From: Afifellaceae bacterium | GTDB lineage: Bacteria; Pseudomonadota; Alphaproteobacteria; Rhizobiales; Afifellaceae | NCBI GenBank assembly: GCA_028284625.1 | Contig: JANQRH010000026.1 | Location: 186,001 to 250,000 of the forward strand | Reading direction: 5' to 3' | Length of the DNA: 64,000 nt | In this document: piece after piece, positions 16,192 through 25,250 of the stretch | Layout of the letters: each line of letters begins with the position of its first letter | Numbering within the stretch: position 1 is the first letter of the stretch | Notes under the pieces: model-generated | The model's input: only the letters and a program-made list of their open reading frames with translations | Databases searched by the model: none | What the model was told of the DNA's origin: nothing | Position numbers and translations under genes: made by a program

Positions 16192-17213
16192 TGCCTCGAT
16201 TGATCCGTTCTGCCGCCACGCTGTCCCTGGCGCTGGCGGTCTCGTTGACTGCCGCGCCGGCTCGCGCCGAAGACGAGAAACCGGTCCTAACGGTCTATAC
16301 CTACAGCTCCTTCATCAGCGAGTGGGGACCTGGCGGGCCGGTCAAGGAGCGCTTCGAAGCCGAATGCGACTGCCAGCTTGAGTGGGTCTCCACGGACGAC
16401 GCCGGCACGCTGTTGTCGCGTCTGAAGCTGGAGGGGGAGGGGACGAAAGCGGATGTCGTCCTCGGCCTCGATACCAATCTGATGGCCGAGGCTGAGGCGA
16501 CCGGGCTCTTTCAGCCGCACGGCGTGGAGCCGACCGGGCTGGAGCTCCCGGTTCCGTGGACCGATGCGACGTTCCTGCCCTTCGACTGGGGCTGGTTCGC
16601 CTTTGTCTACGACGAAACGCGCCTCCTGAACCCGCCGCAGAGCCTGACGGCGCTCGTAGAGGCGGAGGACGCGCCGGCGATCGTCATTCAGGACCCGCGC
16701 ACCTCTTCGCCCGGCCTCGGCCTGCTGGTGTGGATGAAGGAGGTCTTTGGCGACGGCGCGGGCGACGCGTGGGCTAAGCTGGCGCCCAAAATCGTCACCG
16801 TCACGCAGGGCTGGTCGGAGGCCTACGGTCTCTTCCTGGAGGGCGAGGCCGACATGGTGCTCTCCTACACGACGTCGCCGGCCTACCATCAGATCGTGGA
16901 GGGCGACGACACCAAGAAGGCGGCGATCTTTCCCGAGGGCCACGGCATGCAGGTGGAGGTCGCCGGCGTGACGCGCGTCACTGACCATACCGAGCTGGCG
17001 CGCGGATTTCTGCGCTTTATGCTGTCCGAAGCTTTCCAGTCGGCGATCCCGGAGACCAACTGGATGTATCCGGCAGGCTTGCCTGCCGCGTCGCTTCCGC
17101 CGGCTTTTGGCGCGCTCCCGACGCCGGAGACGTCACTCCTCACAGCCCCGGACAAGGTCGCGGAGAACCGCCGCGCCTGGATCGACGAATGGCTCGCCGC
17201 CATGAGCCGCTGA
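16191..17213 (+). CDS. thiB: thiamine ABC transporter, periplasmic binding protein
   Basis: 340-residue periplasmic thiamine/TPP-binding protein. A signal peptide ends at about ARAEDE, then VYTYSSFISEWGPGG, LGLDTNLMAEAE and LPFDWGWFAFVYDE match ThiB. The late DWGWFAFVYD and YTTSPAYH segments are characteristic. ATG 16191 was chosen over 16116 because it gives a normal signal peptide and a GAGGG SD, and because 16116 abuts the riboswitch. It is first in thiB-thiP-thiQ; a 232-base gap with a family C repeat separates it from thiP. Confidence 0.92.
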   Translation: MPRLIRSAATLSLALAVSLTAAPARAEDEKPVLTVYTYSSFISEWGPGGPVKERFEAECDCQLEWVSTDDAGTLLSRLKLEGEGTKADVVLGLDTNLMAEAEATGLFQPHGVEPTGLELPVPWTDATFLPFDWGWFAFVYDETRLLNPPQSLTALVEAEDAPAIVIQDPRTSSPGLGLLVWMKEVFGDGAGDAWAKLAPKIVTVTQGWSEAYGLFLEGEADMVLSYTTSPAYHQIVEGDDTKKAAIFPEGHGMQVEVAGVTRVTDHTELARGFLRFMLSEAFQSAIPETNWMYPAGLPAASLPPAFGALPTPETSLLTAPDKVAENRRAWIDEWLAAMSR

Positions 17214-17248
17214 GCGTGCCGACGCCGCATGACGCTGGCACGGCCCTC

Positions 17249-17397
17249 CACCTCCCCCTTGCGGGGAGGTCGAAATTCGAAGCGTCGCGAAGCGATGCGC
17301 GCGGATTTCGGGTGGGGGTAGGAGCTGCCGGTGGTTCACTCTCACCCCCACCCGAACCCGGCTGCGCCGGCTTCGACCTTCCCGCAAGGGGGAGGTG
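17249..17397. repeat. dispersed inverted repeat, family C, copy 1 (inside thi operon)
   Basis: Outer arms CCTCCCCCTTGCGGGGAGGTC and GACCTTCCCGCAAGGGGGAGG, each itself self-complementary, flank an inner GGGTGGGGGT / ACCCCCACCC pair. Related copies are at 27650 and 32936. It occupies most of the thiB-thiP gap. Confidence 0.8.
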
Positions 17398-17445
17398 CGG
17401 CGCTGCGGCAGCCGGCGATGGCGTTGCCCACGCCGGAGCCACGCA

Positions 17446-19023
17446 ATGAAGCTCCTGCCCGGCTTTGCGGCGCTGGCGCTGATCGGCGGCATCGTGCTGG
17501 CCGGCTTTGCGGGGCTTTTGCTCGCCGCAGGGGGAGAGGCCGCGGAGCTCCCATGGCGCTACGTGGCAAGCGTCGTGCGCTTCACGGTGCTGCAGGCGAT
17601 GCTCTCCACAGTGCTCTCCGTTCTGCTCGGCGCAGCCCTGGCGCTGGCGCTCGCCCGCCGCGCGCGATTCCCCGGCCGCGATGCCTTCATCGCAGCCCTC
17701 AATCTCGCCAGCGTCCTGCCGCAGGTGGTGGCCGCCTTCGGCATCGTGGCCGTCGCCGGCCGCGCCGGATGGCTCGGCGAGGGCGCGCGCTTCATCGGCC
17801 TGGAGCTCGGCGGCTGGATCTACGGACTGCCGGGCATCCTGATCGCTCATGTCTTCTTCAACGCCCCGCTGGCGGCGCGCGTCTTCCTCGCCGCGATCAC
17901 CGCCGTGCCGGGCGAGCACTGGCGCCTGGCACGACAGCTCGGCATGGGGCCGGCGGCCATCCTGCGCCTGATCGATTGGCCGGTGCTGCGGCGGGAGGCA
18001 CCGGCGCTGGCCGCACTGATCTTCCTCCTGTGCTTCACCAGCTTCGCCGTCGTGCTGATGCTGGGGGGCGGCCCGCGCGCCGCCACGCTTGAGGTCGCGA
18101 TCTACGAATCCGTCCGCTTTGACGTCGATTTCGCCCGCGCCGGCCTGCTGGCGCTGCTTCAGGTGCTGATCTGCCTTGGTTTTGCGCTGCCGGTGTTGTG
18201 GCTGGCGCGCCGACCGGGGGAAAGTGCGGCCATCGGCGCAGCGATTGCACGGCCCGACGCCGCAGTGCCGGCCGCGCGGGCGGTGGACGCCACCGTGCTC
18301 ATTGTTGCGGCGCTCCTTGTGCTGCCGCCGCTTATGGCAGTCGCGCTGGCGGGCATCGCCGGCCTCGCCAGCCTGATCAGCGCCGATGTGGCGCGCGCTG
18401 CATTGACGAGCTTCGCCATCGCCATTCCGGCGGCACTCCTGGCGCTCGCCATGGCGCTGGGGCTGGCCGTCTCTGCGCGTCGCTTGGTCACGGCCGGCCG
18501 CATCGTTCAGGCGAGCGCCATGACACTGCCGGCCGGCCTGATCCTCGCCGTGCCGCCGCTGGCGCTGTCCGCCGGCCTGTTCGTCGTGCTCAGGCCGGTT
18601 GCCGACCCGTTCGCGCTCGCCGTTCCGTTGATCATTCTGGTCAACGCGTTGATGGCGCTGCCTTTCGTGCTGCGACAGGTGGAGCCGCCGATCGTGCTTT
18701 CCGCGGAGCGTTACGGCCCGTTGGCGGAGAGCCTCGGCATCACCGGAATCTGGCGGCTGAAGCTGGTCGACTGGCCGATCCTGCGCCGCCCGCTGCTTGC
18801 GGCGCTCGCCATCGCCACGGCGTATTCGCTGGGCGATCTCGGCGTCGCGGCGTTCTTCGGCTCAGGCAACCTCACCACGCTGCCGCTCCTCCTGTTTGAG
18901 CGGATGGGCGCCTACCGCATGGCGGAATCCGCCTCCGTGGCGCTGCTTCTGGCGCTATTGGTGCTGACGCTCTTCCTCGCCGCGCAACGATGGTCGGGAG
19001 ACCCGCTTGCTCGAAGCCGTTGA
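17446..19023 (+). CDS. thiP: thiamine ABC transporter permease
   Basis: 525-residue inner-membrane protein with two binding-protein-dependent permease halves, about 12 helices in all, as in ThiP. Each half has an EAA-like loop, for example RQLGMGPAAILRLIDWP around 175 and SLGITGIWRLKLVDWP around 430. It transports thiamine or TPP delivered by ThiB. ATG 17446 follows GGAG; a longer frame from 17395 would be repeat-derived. Its 3' end overlaps thiQ by 17 bases. Confidence 0.9.
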   Translation: MKLLPGFAALALIGGIVLAGFAGLLLAAGGEAAELPWRYVASVVRFTVLQAMLSTVLSVLLGAALALALARRARFPGRDAFIAALNLASVLPQVVAAFGIVAVAGRAGWLGEGARFIGLELGGWIYGLPGILIAHVFFNAPLAARVFLAAITAVPGEHWRLARQLGMGPAAILRLIDWPVLRREAPALAALIFLLCFTSFAVVLMLGGGPRAATLEVAIYESVRFDVDFARAGLLALLQVLICLGFALPVLWLARRPGESAAIGAAIARPDAAVPAARAVDATVLIVAALLVLPPLMAVALAGIAGLASLISADVARAALTSFAIAIPAALLALAMALGLAVSARRLVTAGRIVQASAMTLPAGLILAVPPLALSAGLFVVLRPVADPFALAVPLIILVNALMALPFVLRQVEPPIVLSAERYGPLAESLGITGIWRLKLVDWPILRRPLLAALAIATAYSLGDLGVAAFFGSGNLTTLPLLLFERMGAYRMAESASVALLLALLVLTLFLAAQRWSGDPLARSR

Positions 19024-19705
19024 CCTGACGCTCCAATACCCGGACTTCCGTGCCCGCTACACGCTCTGCGTGCCCGCCGGCGCGCTCTGCGGCCTGATCG
19101 GCCCCTCAGGCGGCGGAAAGACGACGCTGCTGCACGCTATTGCAGGCTTCGAGACCCCGATTGCCGGCACGCTCCGCTTCTCCGGCGACGACCTCACCCG
19201 CCTGGAACCGGCCAAGCGGCCGCTCTCCATCCTTTTCCAGGAGCACAATCTCTTCCCGCATCTGACCGCGGCGGAGAATGTCGGCCTTGGCCTCGACCCG
19301 CGGCTGAGGCTCAGCGCCGACCAGCGCGACGCCGTTGAGCACGCGCTTGAGCGGGTGGGACTCCTCGGCCTCGGCGCAAGACGGCCGCGCGCGCTTTCCG
19401 GCGGCCAGCGGCAGCGCGTGGCGCTCGCCCGGGCGCTGGTGCGCAAGCGCCCGCTGATGCTCCTCGACGAGCCGTTCAGCGGGCTTGATCCGGGTCTGCG
19501 TCAGGAGATGATCGCGCTGATCGATGCGCTCCGCCGAGAGGAAGGCCTGACCGTGCTCGTCTCGCTCCACACGCCGGAGGATATCGGCGACGCCGCTGAC
19601 CTGATGGCCTTCCTCGCCGACGGCGAGGTGCTCGACGCCGCCCCGCCGGCGGAGATGCTGAAGCCGGGCCGCAATCCGGCGATCGATCGCTATTTGGGGC
19701 GGTGA
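19007..19705 (+). CDS. thiQ: thiamine ABC transporter ATP-binding protein
   Basis: 232-residue cytoplasmic ATPase of the thiamine importer. Walker A GPSGGGKTT (32-40), Q-loop FQEH, signature LSGGQ (130-134) and Walker B LMLLDEP (150-156) are intact. The start is a TTG at 19007 with GGGAG 6 bases upstream, inside the end of thiP, which implies translational coupling. There is no ATG that keeps the N-terminal beta strand. Confidence 0.92.
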   Translation: MLEAVDLTLQYPDFRARYTLCVPAGALCGLIGPSGGGKTTLLHAIAGFETPIAGTLRFSGDDLTRLEPAKRPLSILFQEHNLFPHLTAAENVGLGLDPRLRLSADQRDAVEHALERVGLLGLGARRPRALSGGQRQRVALARALVRKRPLMLLDEPFSGLDPGLRQEMIALIDALRREEGLTVLVSLHTPEDIGDAADLMAFLADGEVLDAAPPAEMLKPGRNPAIDRYLGR

Positions 19706-19744
19706 TCGTGCTATGAAGACCCGGCGATGAAATTAGGCTGAGAG

Positions 19745-20209
19745 ATGACGGGACCTCGAAGTACTCTCTCGGCGGAAGAGGCCCGAAGGAATGTCCACTC
19801 GATATGGAACGCCTATATCGATCTGCTAGCGATGACTGACACTGACAAATTGGAGGAGGAACAGCGACCCGCACACCTCATCTTTTGGTACGAGTCGGAA
19901 GTTCAAAATGGTGGACACCTCCAGTACTTCTTGAACCGCGGCGAAGAACTCGTCCCGGAGACCATAAAGTGCCTTCGTGCGGCGGGGGCGGACTGTTTCG
20001 CCTCGATCTTGGCTAAGGCCATGGCGATATGGGAGCTCGAGGCCGATGCCATAGCCGTACCCTCGTCTGTTGAGGAGTACGTGATGAGCCCTCTTCAACG
20101 GCAATTGGAGGGCGTGGATGCTGAATTCGGCCGCTGCCCCAGTAACCTGATCACTGTACTGGAGGGAATTCTCGCCCAGCAACAGGACCTCTTCGTCATC
20201 GTCGAGTGA
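19745..20209 (+). CDS. DMP19/DUF4375-like protein
   Basis: 154-residue soluble protein. The central WYESEVQNGGHLQYFLN segment is the hallmark of the DMP19 (DUF4375) family, here followed by helical segments. DMP19 of Neisseria is a DNA mimic, but most family members are uncharacterised, and calling this one a DNA mimic is not justified. Base composition is clearly lower in GC than the neighbours (28 of 60 at 19801-19860 by my count), which suggests recent acquisition. It stands alone between thiQ and the DAHP synthase gene. Confidence 0.65.
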   Translation: MTGPRSTLSAEEARRNVHSIWNAYIDLLAMTDTDKLEEEQRPAHLIFWYESEVQNGGHLQYFLNRGEELVPETIKCLRAAGADCFASILAKAMAIWELEADAIAVPSSVEEYVMSPLQRQLEGVDAEFGRCPSNLITVLEGILAQQQDLFVIVE

Positions 20210-20378
20210 CCGCCGAGCCATTGGGTCAGCGGCAAACAGCGTGGCCCTGAACTGATTCAAAAGAGGGCGCGCGGGTTCTACGGTGGGGGATGATATTCCT
20301 ATCAATCCCGTGCTCGGCAAGGGAGGCGCTCCGCTGGCGCTTGGCGGGCAAAGAGCCTATAGACGCGGCGTGTTTCTA

Positions 20379-20397
20379 GGCGCGCGAGATGCGCGCC
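20379..20397 (+). promoter_or_regulatory. leader hairpin before the DAHP synthase gene
   Basis: GGCGCGC-GAGAT-GCGCGCC forms a perfect 7-bp stem ending 20 bases before the start codon at 20418, in a 208-base gap with no other gene. It could affect translation; no leader peptide or T-run was found. Confidence 0.3.
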
Positions 20398-20417
20398 GCG
20401 CGTATTGGGTAAGGGCA

Positions 20418-21800
20418 ATGAGCAAAAAATGGACACCGGCAAGCTGGCGCACCAAGCCGATTGAGCAGGCGCCGGTCTTTCCCGACCTTGAGGCGCTTGG
20501 CGCCGTCGAGGCGCGGCTTGCCACGTATCCGCCGCTCGTTTTTGCAGGCGAGGCGCGCCAGCTCCAGACCCAGCTTGCCGCCGTTGCTGATGGACAGGGT
20601 TTTCTGCTGCAAGGTGGCGACTGCGCGGAAAGTTTCGCCGAGCACGGCGCCGACAACATCCGCGATTTCTTCCGCGTCTTCCTACAGATGGCGGTGGTGC
20701 TGACCTTTGCGGCAAAATCGCCGGTGGTGAAGGTCGGGCGCATCGCCGGGCAGTTCGCCAAGCCGCGCTCCGCGCCGACGGAGCGGCAGGGCGATGTGGA
20801 ACTGCCGAGCTATCGCGGCGACGTCATCAACGGCATGGAATTCACCGCCGAAGCCCGCACGCCCGATCCGATGCGCCAGGCCATGGCCTATCGCCAGTCC
20901 GCGGCCACGCTCAATCTGCTGCGCGCCTTTGCCCAGGGCGGCTACGCTAATCTCGATCACGTGCACCAGTGGATGCTCGGCTTCGTTGCCGACAGCCCGC
21001 AGCGTGAGCGCTACGAGACGCTGGCCGACCAGATCACCGAGACGCTCTCCTTCATGCGCGCCATCGGTATTGAGCCGGATTCCAATCCGGAGCTACGCCA
21101 GACCGATTTCTTCACCAGCCACGAAGCGTTGCTTCTCGGCTACGAGCAGGCGCTCACGCGCGTCGACTCCACCACGGGCGATTGGTACGCCACCTCCGGC
21201 CACATGATCTGGATCGGCGACCGCACGCGTCAGCCCGACCATGCGCATGTCGAATACTGCCGCGGCATCAAGAACCCGCTCGGGCTGAAATGCGGCCCAT
21301 CGCTGGAGCCCGATGGCCTGTTGCGGCTCATCGATCTCCTCAACCCGCAGAACGAGCCGGGTCGGCTGACGCTGATCTGTCGTTTCGGGGCGGGGCAGGT
21401 CGGCGCCAAGTTGCCGGCGCTGATCCGCGCGGTGGAGTGCGAAGGCCGCACGGTTCTCTGGTCCTGCGACCCGATGCACGGCAACACTGTCAGCCTCAAC
21501 AGCTACAAGACCAGGCCGTTCGACAAGATTCTGTCGGAGGTGGAGGATTTCTTCGCCGTGCACCGCGCCGAAGGCACCCATGCCGGCGGCGTGCATGTGG
21601 AGATGACCGGCAAGAACGTTACCGAATGCACCGGCGGCGCGCGCGCCATCTCCGCCGACGATCTGTCGGATCGCTATCACACGCATTGCGATCCGCGGCT
21701 GAACGCCGAGCAGGCGCTGGAGCTGGCCTTTCTGATCGCCGAGCTTTTGAAGCGCGAACGCTCCGCGCGCGAGATCAAGGTCGCCGCGCAGGCTTGGTGA
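20418..21800 (+). CDS. class II 3-deoxy-7-phosphoheptulonate (DAHP) synthase
   Basis: 460-residue cytoplasmic enzyme for the first step of the shikimate pathway, joining phosphoenolpyruvate and erythrose 4-phosphate. It is the plant-like class II type, not Aro[43 protein letters not shown] and DPMHGN are diagnostic. ATG 20418 follows AAGGG and matches the usual KKWTPxSWR N-terminus; the open frame upstream to 20283 is not needed. It stands alone, followed after 32 bases by a hydrolase gene. Confidence 0.95.
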   Translation: MSKKWTPASWRTKPIEQAPVFPDLEALGAVEARLATYPPLVFAGEARQLQTQLAAVADGQGFLLQGGDCAESFAEHGADNIRDFFRVFLQMAVVLTFAAKSPVVKVGRIAGQFAKPRSAPTERQGDVELPSYRGDVINGMEFTAEARTPDPMRQAMAYRQSAATLNLLRAFAQGGYANLDHVHQWMLGFVADSPQRERYETLADQITETLSFMRAIGIEPDSNPELRQTDFFTSHEALLLGYEQALTRVDSTTGDWYATSGHMIWIGDRTRQPDHAHVEYCRGIKNPLGLKCGPSLEPDGLLRLIDLLNPQNEPGRLTLICRFGAGQVGAKLPALIRAVECEGRTVLWSCDPMHGNTVSLNSYKTRPFDKILSEVEDFFAVHRAEGTHAGGVHVEMTGKNVTECTGGARAISADDLSDRYHTHCDPRLNAEQALELAFLIAELLKRERSAREIKVAAQAW

Positions 21801-21832
21801 CAATCATCGATATCCGACGAATGAGCGTTTGA

Positions 21833-22507
21833 ATGGGCGAGATCATCGAGCTCGAGGCCTGGGACAGCTTCGATTTCACCGCTTATGAGGCGGCGCCGAC
21901 GACCACGCCGCACCGCGGCGGGCTGGTGATCGTCCAGGAGATTTTCGGCGTCAACGCGCATATCCGCTCCGTGGCCGATAACTGGGCCAAGGAAGGCTAT
22001 TACTGCGTCGTCCCGGCTTTGTTCGACCGCGAGAAGCGCGGCATCGAATACGCCTACGACGCCGACGGCATGGAGGCTGGGCGGTCGCTCGTCATGAAGC
22101 TCGGCTTTGAGACCATGCTGATGGATATTCAGTCCGCCGTCATCGCCGCGTCGTCTGCAGGACGGGTCGGCGTGGTCGGCTATTGCCTGGGCGGATCGCT
22201 CGCCTGGCTTGCCGCGACACGGCTGGAACGCGTGTCGGCTGCGTCCTGCTATTACGGCCGCCACATTGTCCAATACGCTTCCGAGGCGCCGAACTGCCCC
22301 GTCCAGATGCATTTTGGCGAGAGCGACGGGATGATCCCAATGTCGGACGTGGAGGCCGTGCGCGCCGCCGTGCCCCCGGAGGTCGAGATCTTCACCTATC
22401 CCGGCGGGCACGCCTTCAACCGCGACGGACATGCCGGATACGAGGCGCAATCGGCTGCCGGCGCCCGCGAACGCACCCTCGCGTTGCTTCGCAAGCATGT
22501 CGACTAA
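21833..22507 (+). CDS. dienelactone hydrolase family protein
   Basis: 224-residue cytoplasmic alpha/beta hydrolase. The catalytic Cys-Asp-His triad with the gating glutamate is complete: E36 in VQEIFG, C118 in GYCLGG, D165 in ESDGMI and H193 in GGHAFN. The family hydrolyses dienelactones in aromatic degradation, but many members act on other esters and no catabolic genes are nearby. Its last codons overlap the GFA-family gene by 11 bases. Confidence 0.87.
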   Translation: MGEIIELEAWDSFDFTAYEAAPTTTPHRGGLVIVQEIFGVNAHIRSVADNWAKEGYYCVVPALFDREKRGIEYAYDADGMEAGRSLVMKLGFETMLMDIQSAVIAASSAGRVGVVGYCLGGSLAWLAATRLERVSAASCYYGRHIVQYASEAPNCPVQMHFGESDGMIPMSDVEAVRAAVPPEVEIFTYPGGHAFNRDGHAGYEAQSAAGARERTLALLRKHVD

Positions 22508-22907
22508 ACAGCTGACCGGGCGTTGCAATTGCGGCGGCATAACCTTTGTCGCGACCGGACCGTTTCGCCCGGCCAAGGCGTGCCACTGCAAGAGCTGCCG
22601 CCGGCAATCCGGTCACCACATCGCAGCCACGCAAGTCAACCGCGCCGACCTCAGCCTGACCGGCGAGGACATGCTCACCTGGTATGCAGCCAGCGACCAC
22701 GCGCGGCGTGGCTTCTGCCGCGTCTGCGGCGCGAACCTCTTCTGGGAGCCGCACAATTCTGAGCGGATATCGATCTTCATGGGCTGCTTGGACGAGCCGA
22801 CCGGCCTGCACCTCGCCGACCACATCTTCGTCAGCGAGAAGGGCGACTACTACACGATCGGCGATGGCCTGCCGCAGGCCCTGGAACGTGACACTGTGAC
22901 GGGCTAA
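22497..22907 (+). CDS. GFA-family zinc protein
   Basis: 136-residue protein of the glutathione-dependent formaldehyde-activating (GFA) enzyme-like family. Zinc cysteines appear in CNCGG, CHCKSCRRQSG and CRVCGANLFW, the last typical of the family. GFA homologs are widespread and mostly not true formaldehyde enzymes, so no substrate is proposed. ATG 22497 overlaps the end of the upstream hydrolase gene, indicating translational coupling. Confidence 0.85.
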   Translation: MSTKQLTGRCNCGGITFVATGPFRPAKACHCKSCRRQSGHHIAATQVNRADLSLTGEDMLTWYAASDHARRGFCRVCGANLFWEPHNSERISIFMGCLDEPTGLHLADHIFVSEKGDYYTIGDGLPQALERDTVTG

Positions 22908-22927
22908 ATCGCCGTTTGAGAGCCCAG

Positions 22928-23368
22928 ATGAAGACCGACGCTCAAAGCGGCGATGCCGCGAAGGACACCGGCGCGCATGGCGGACAGGCGGCGCTGCCCG
23001 GCAGGGGCGGACTCGCCCGCATCGCCGGCGCTGCGTTGAACTCCGCACGCGGCCTGCGTGAAGGCCTGGTCACCGAGGCCGCGATCAAGCAGGAGATCGC
23101 GCTCGCAATCGTGCTCCTGCCGGCGTCCTTCTTCGTCGCGACGAATGTCTGGGTGTGGCTCGCCCTGGTTGCCAGCGTGCTCTTCGTTCTGGTGGTGGAG
23201 TTCCTCAACACGGCGGTGGAGCGGCTGTGCAACCACGTCACGCCGGAACGCCACGAGGCCATCCGAGTCACCAAGGACCTCGCCTCCACCAGCGTCTTCT
23301 TCAGCCTGTGCCTGGCCGGTCTGGTGTGGATCGTCGCGATCCTCGACCGCTTCGGCGTGCTGGGCTGA
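22928..23368 (+). CDS. dgkA: diacylglycerol kinase
   Basis: 146-residue integral membrane kinase that phosphorylates diacylglycerol to phosphatidate for lipid recycling. It has an N-terminal extension of about 40 residues, then the DgkA core: the EAAIKQE surface helix, about three membrane helices, VVEFLNTAVER (active-site E and N) and RVTKDLASTSVF. ATG 22928 is preferred over a TTG at 22916. It starts 20 bases after the GFA gene. Confidence 0.9.
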   Translation: MKTDAQSGDAAKDTGAHGGQAALPGRGGLARIAGAALNSARGLREGLVTEAAIKQEIALAIVLLPASFFVATNVWVWLALVASVLFVLVVEFLNTAVERLCNHVTPERHEAIRVTKDLASTSVFFSLCLAGLVWIVAILDRFGVLG

Positions 23369-23418
23369 GCAGCGTCAAGCGCATTGCTGCGCCTCTCTGC
23401 TCCGTTTAAATCCGCCGC

Positions 23419-25089
23419 ATGACCCAAGACCCGCCGGGCGTGCTCGCCATCGCCGTCGCACAGCTCAACAATATTGTCGGCGATGTCGCCGGGAACCTGG
23501 AGAAGGCCCGCGCGGCCCATGACGGGGCGCGCGCTATGGGCGCCGATCTTCTCGTTCTGACGGAGCTCCTCCTCTGCGGCTATCCGCCGGAGGACCTGGT
23601 GCTGCGCCCGGCCATGCAGGCCGCGTGCCGCGAGGCGGCTGAGACGCTGGCCGCCGCGACCGCCGACGGCCCCGGCATCGTTGTCGGCTGCCCCTGGTCG
23701 GACGAGGACGGTCTGCACAATTCCGTCCTGCTTCTCGATGGCGGGCGCATCGCCGCCATCCGCCACAAGGTGGAGCTTCCCAATTACGGCGTCTTCGACG
23801 AGATACGCGTGTTCAAGCCCGGGCCGCTGCCGGGGCCGGTCGATTTCCGCGGCGTGCGGATCGGCATCCCGGTCTGTGAGGACATCTGGATCCCCGACGT
23901 GGTGGAGACGCTGGTAGAGACCGGCGCGGAGCTTCTGATCGTGCCCAACGGCTCGCCCTACTGGCAGAACAAAGCGGAGGAGCGCCTTCAGGTCGCCGTC
24001 TCGCGTGTCGTGGAGACCGATCTCCCGATGATCTATGCCAACCAGGTATCGGGCCAGGACGAACTGGTGTTCGACGGCGGCTCATTCGGCTTACAGGCCG
24101 ACCGGTCGCTGGCTTTCCAGATGCCGCAATTTGAGACCGGCATCGTGCTGACGAGCTGGCAGCGTGGCGAGGCCGGCTGGCGCTGCGTCGACGGGCCGAG
24201 CGCAAGCCTACCGGAGCTTCAAGCCGCCAATTGGCAGGCCTGTGTGCTGGGGCTCCGCGACTACGTTGAGAAGAACGGCTTCGGCGGCGTTGTGCTTGGC
24301 CTCTCCGGTGGCATCGATTCCGCCGTCACCGCCGCCATGGCCGTCGATGCGCTCGGGCCGGAGCGCGTCCACGCCATCATGCTGCCCTACCGCTACACCG
24401 CGGAGGAGAGCCTGACGGACGCGGCCGATTGCGCCAAGCGACTTGGCGTCCGCTACGACGTGCTGCCGATCGCCTCGGCCGTGGAGGCGTTCGACGCGAT
24501 TCTTGAGCCTGTCTTCGCCAACCTGCCGCGTGACGTGACAGAAGAGAACATCCAGTCGCGTGCCCGCGGCGTCGTCCTGATGGCGGTCTCCAACAAGCTC
24601 GGCCTGATGCTGATCACCACCGGCAACAAGTCTGAGGTGTCGGTCGGCTACGCCACGCTCTATGGCGACATGAACGGCGGCTTCAATCCCATCAAGGACC
24701 TCTACAAGACCGAGGTCTACCGGCTGGCGCGCTACCGCAATGGCGCCCGCCCGGCGGGCTGCCTTGGGCCGGAGGGGGAGGTGATCCCGGTCTCCATCAT
24801 CGACAAAGCGCCGAGCGCGGAGCTCCGCGAGAACCAGACCGACCAGGATTCGCTCCCGCCTTACGAGGACTTAGACGCAATCCTTGAATCTCTTGTGGAG
24901 AAGGAAATGTCGGTCGGCGACATCGTCGGCGAGGGCTTCGACCGCGATGTGGTGAAGAAGGTGGAGGGCCTGCTCTACGTCGCCGAATACAAGCGCCGCC
25001 AGGCGGCACCCGGCGTGAAGATCACCCGCAAGAACTTTGGGCGCGACCGCCGCTATCCGATCACCAACCGGTTTCGGGACAGGAGTTGA
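23419..25089 (+). CDS. nadE: glutamine-dependent NAD+ synthase
   Basis: 556-residue cytoplasmic two-domain enzyme for the last step of NAD synthesis. The N-terminal nitrilase-like glutaminase has the triad E49, K117 and C153 (PVCED). The C-terminal synthetase has the PP-loop SGGIDS at 296-301 and later GNKSEVSVGYATLYGD. Both halves look complete. ATG 23419. A family B repeat follows 31 bases after the stop. Confidence 0.95.
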   Translation: MTQDPPGVLAIAVAQLNNIVGDVAGNLEKARAAHDGARAMGADLLVLTELLLCGYPPEDLVLRPAMQAACREAAETLAAATADGPGIVVGCPWSDEDGLHNSVLLLDGGRIAAIRHKVELPNYGVFDEIRVFKPGPLPGPVDFRGVRIGIPVCEDIWIPDVVETLVETGAELLIVPNGSPYWQNKAEERLQVAVSRVVETDLPMIYANQVSGQDELVFDGGSFGLQADRSLAFQMPQFETGIVLTSWQRGEAGWRCVDGPSASLPELQAANWQACVLGLRDYVEKNGFGGVVLGLSGGIDSAVTAAMAVDALGPERVHAIMLPYRYTAEESLTDAADCAKRLGVRYDVLPIASAVEAFDAILEPVFANLPRDVTEENIQSRARGVVLMAVSNKLGLMLITTGNKSEVSVGYATLYGDMNGGFNPIKDLYKTEVYRLARYRNGARPAGCLGPEGEVIPVSIIDKAPSAELRENQTDQDSLPPYEDLDAILESLVEKEMSVGDIVGEGFDRDVVKKVEGLLYVAEYKRRQAAPGVKITRKNFGRDRRYPITNRFRDRS

Positions 25090-25120
25090 GGGCGGCAAAC
25101 GGCTGAGGCTACCTCCTTTG

Positions 25121-25220
25121 TCGTCATGCCCGGACTTGATCCGGGCATCCATTCCTGAGCTGAACCAGCTTTCCTTGGGGCAAGGGATGGATTGCCGGGT
25201 CAAGCCCGTCAATGACGACA
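25121..25220. repeat. dispersed inverted repeat, family B, copy 1
   Basis: Left part TCGTCATGCCCGGACTTGAT with CCGGGCATCC, right part GGATTGCCGGGTCAAGCC and ending AATGACGACA. The ends are complementary and each half carries its own CCCGG palindrome. Copies also at 27493 and 44438. It sits between convergent nadE and the cyclase gene. Confidence 0.85.
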
Positions 25221-25250
25221 ATTATCTGGGTAGTCCGAAGAGGCCGTTGG

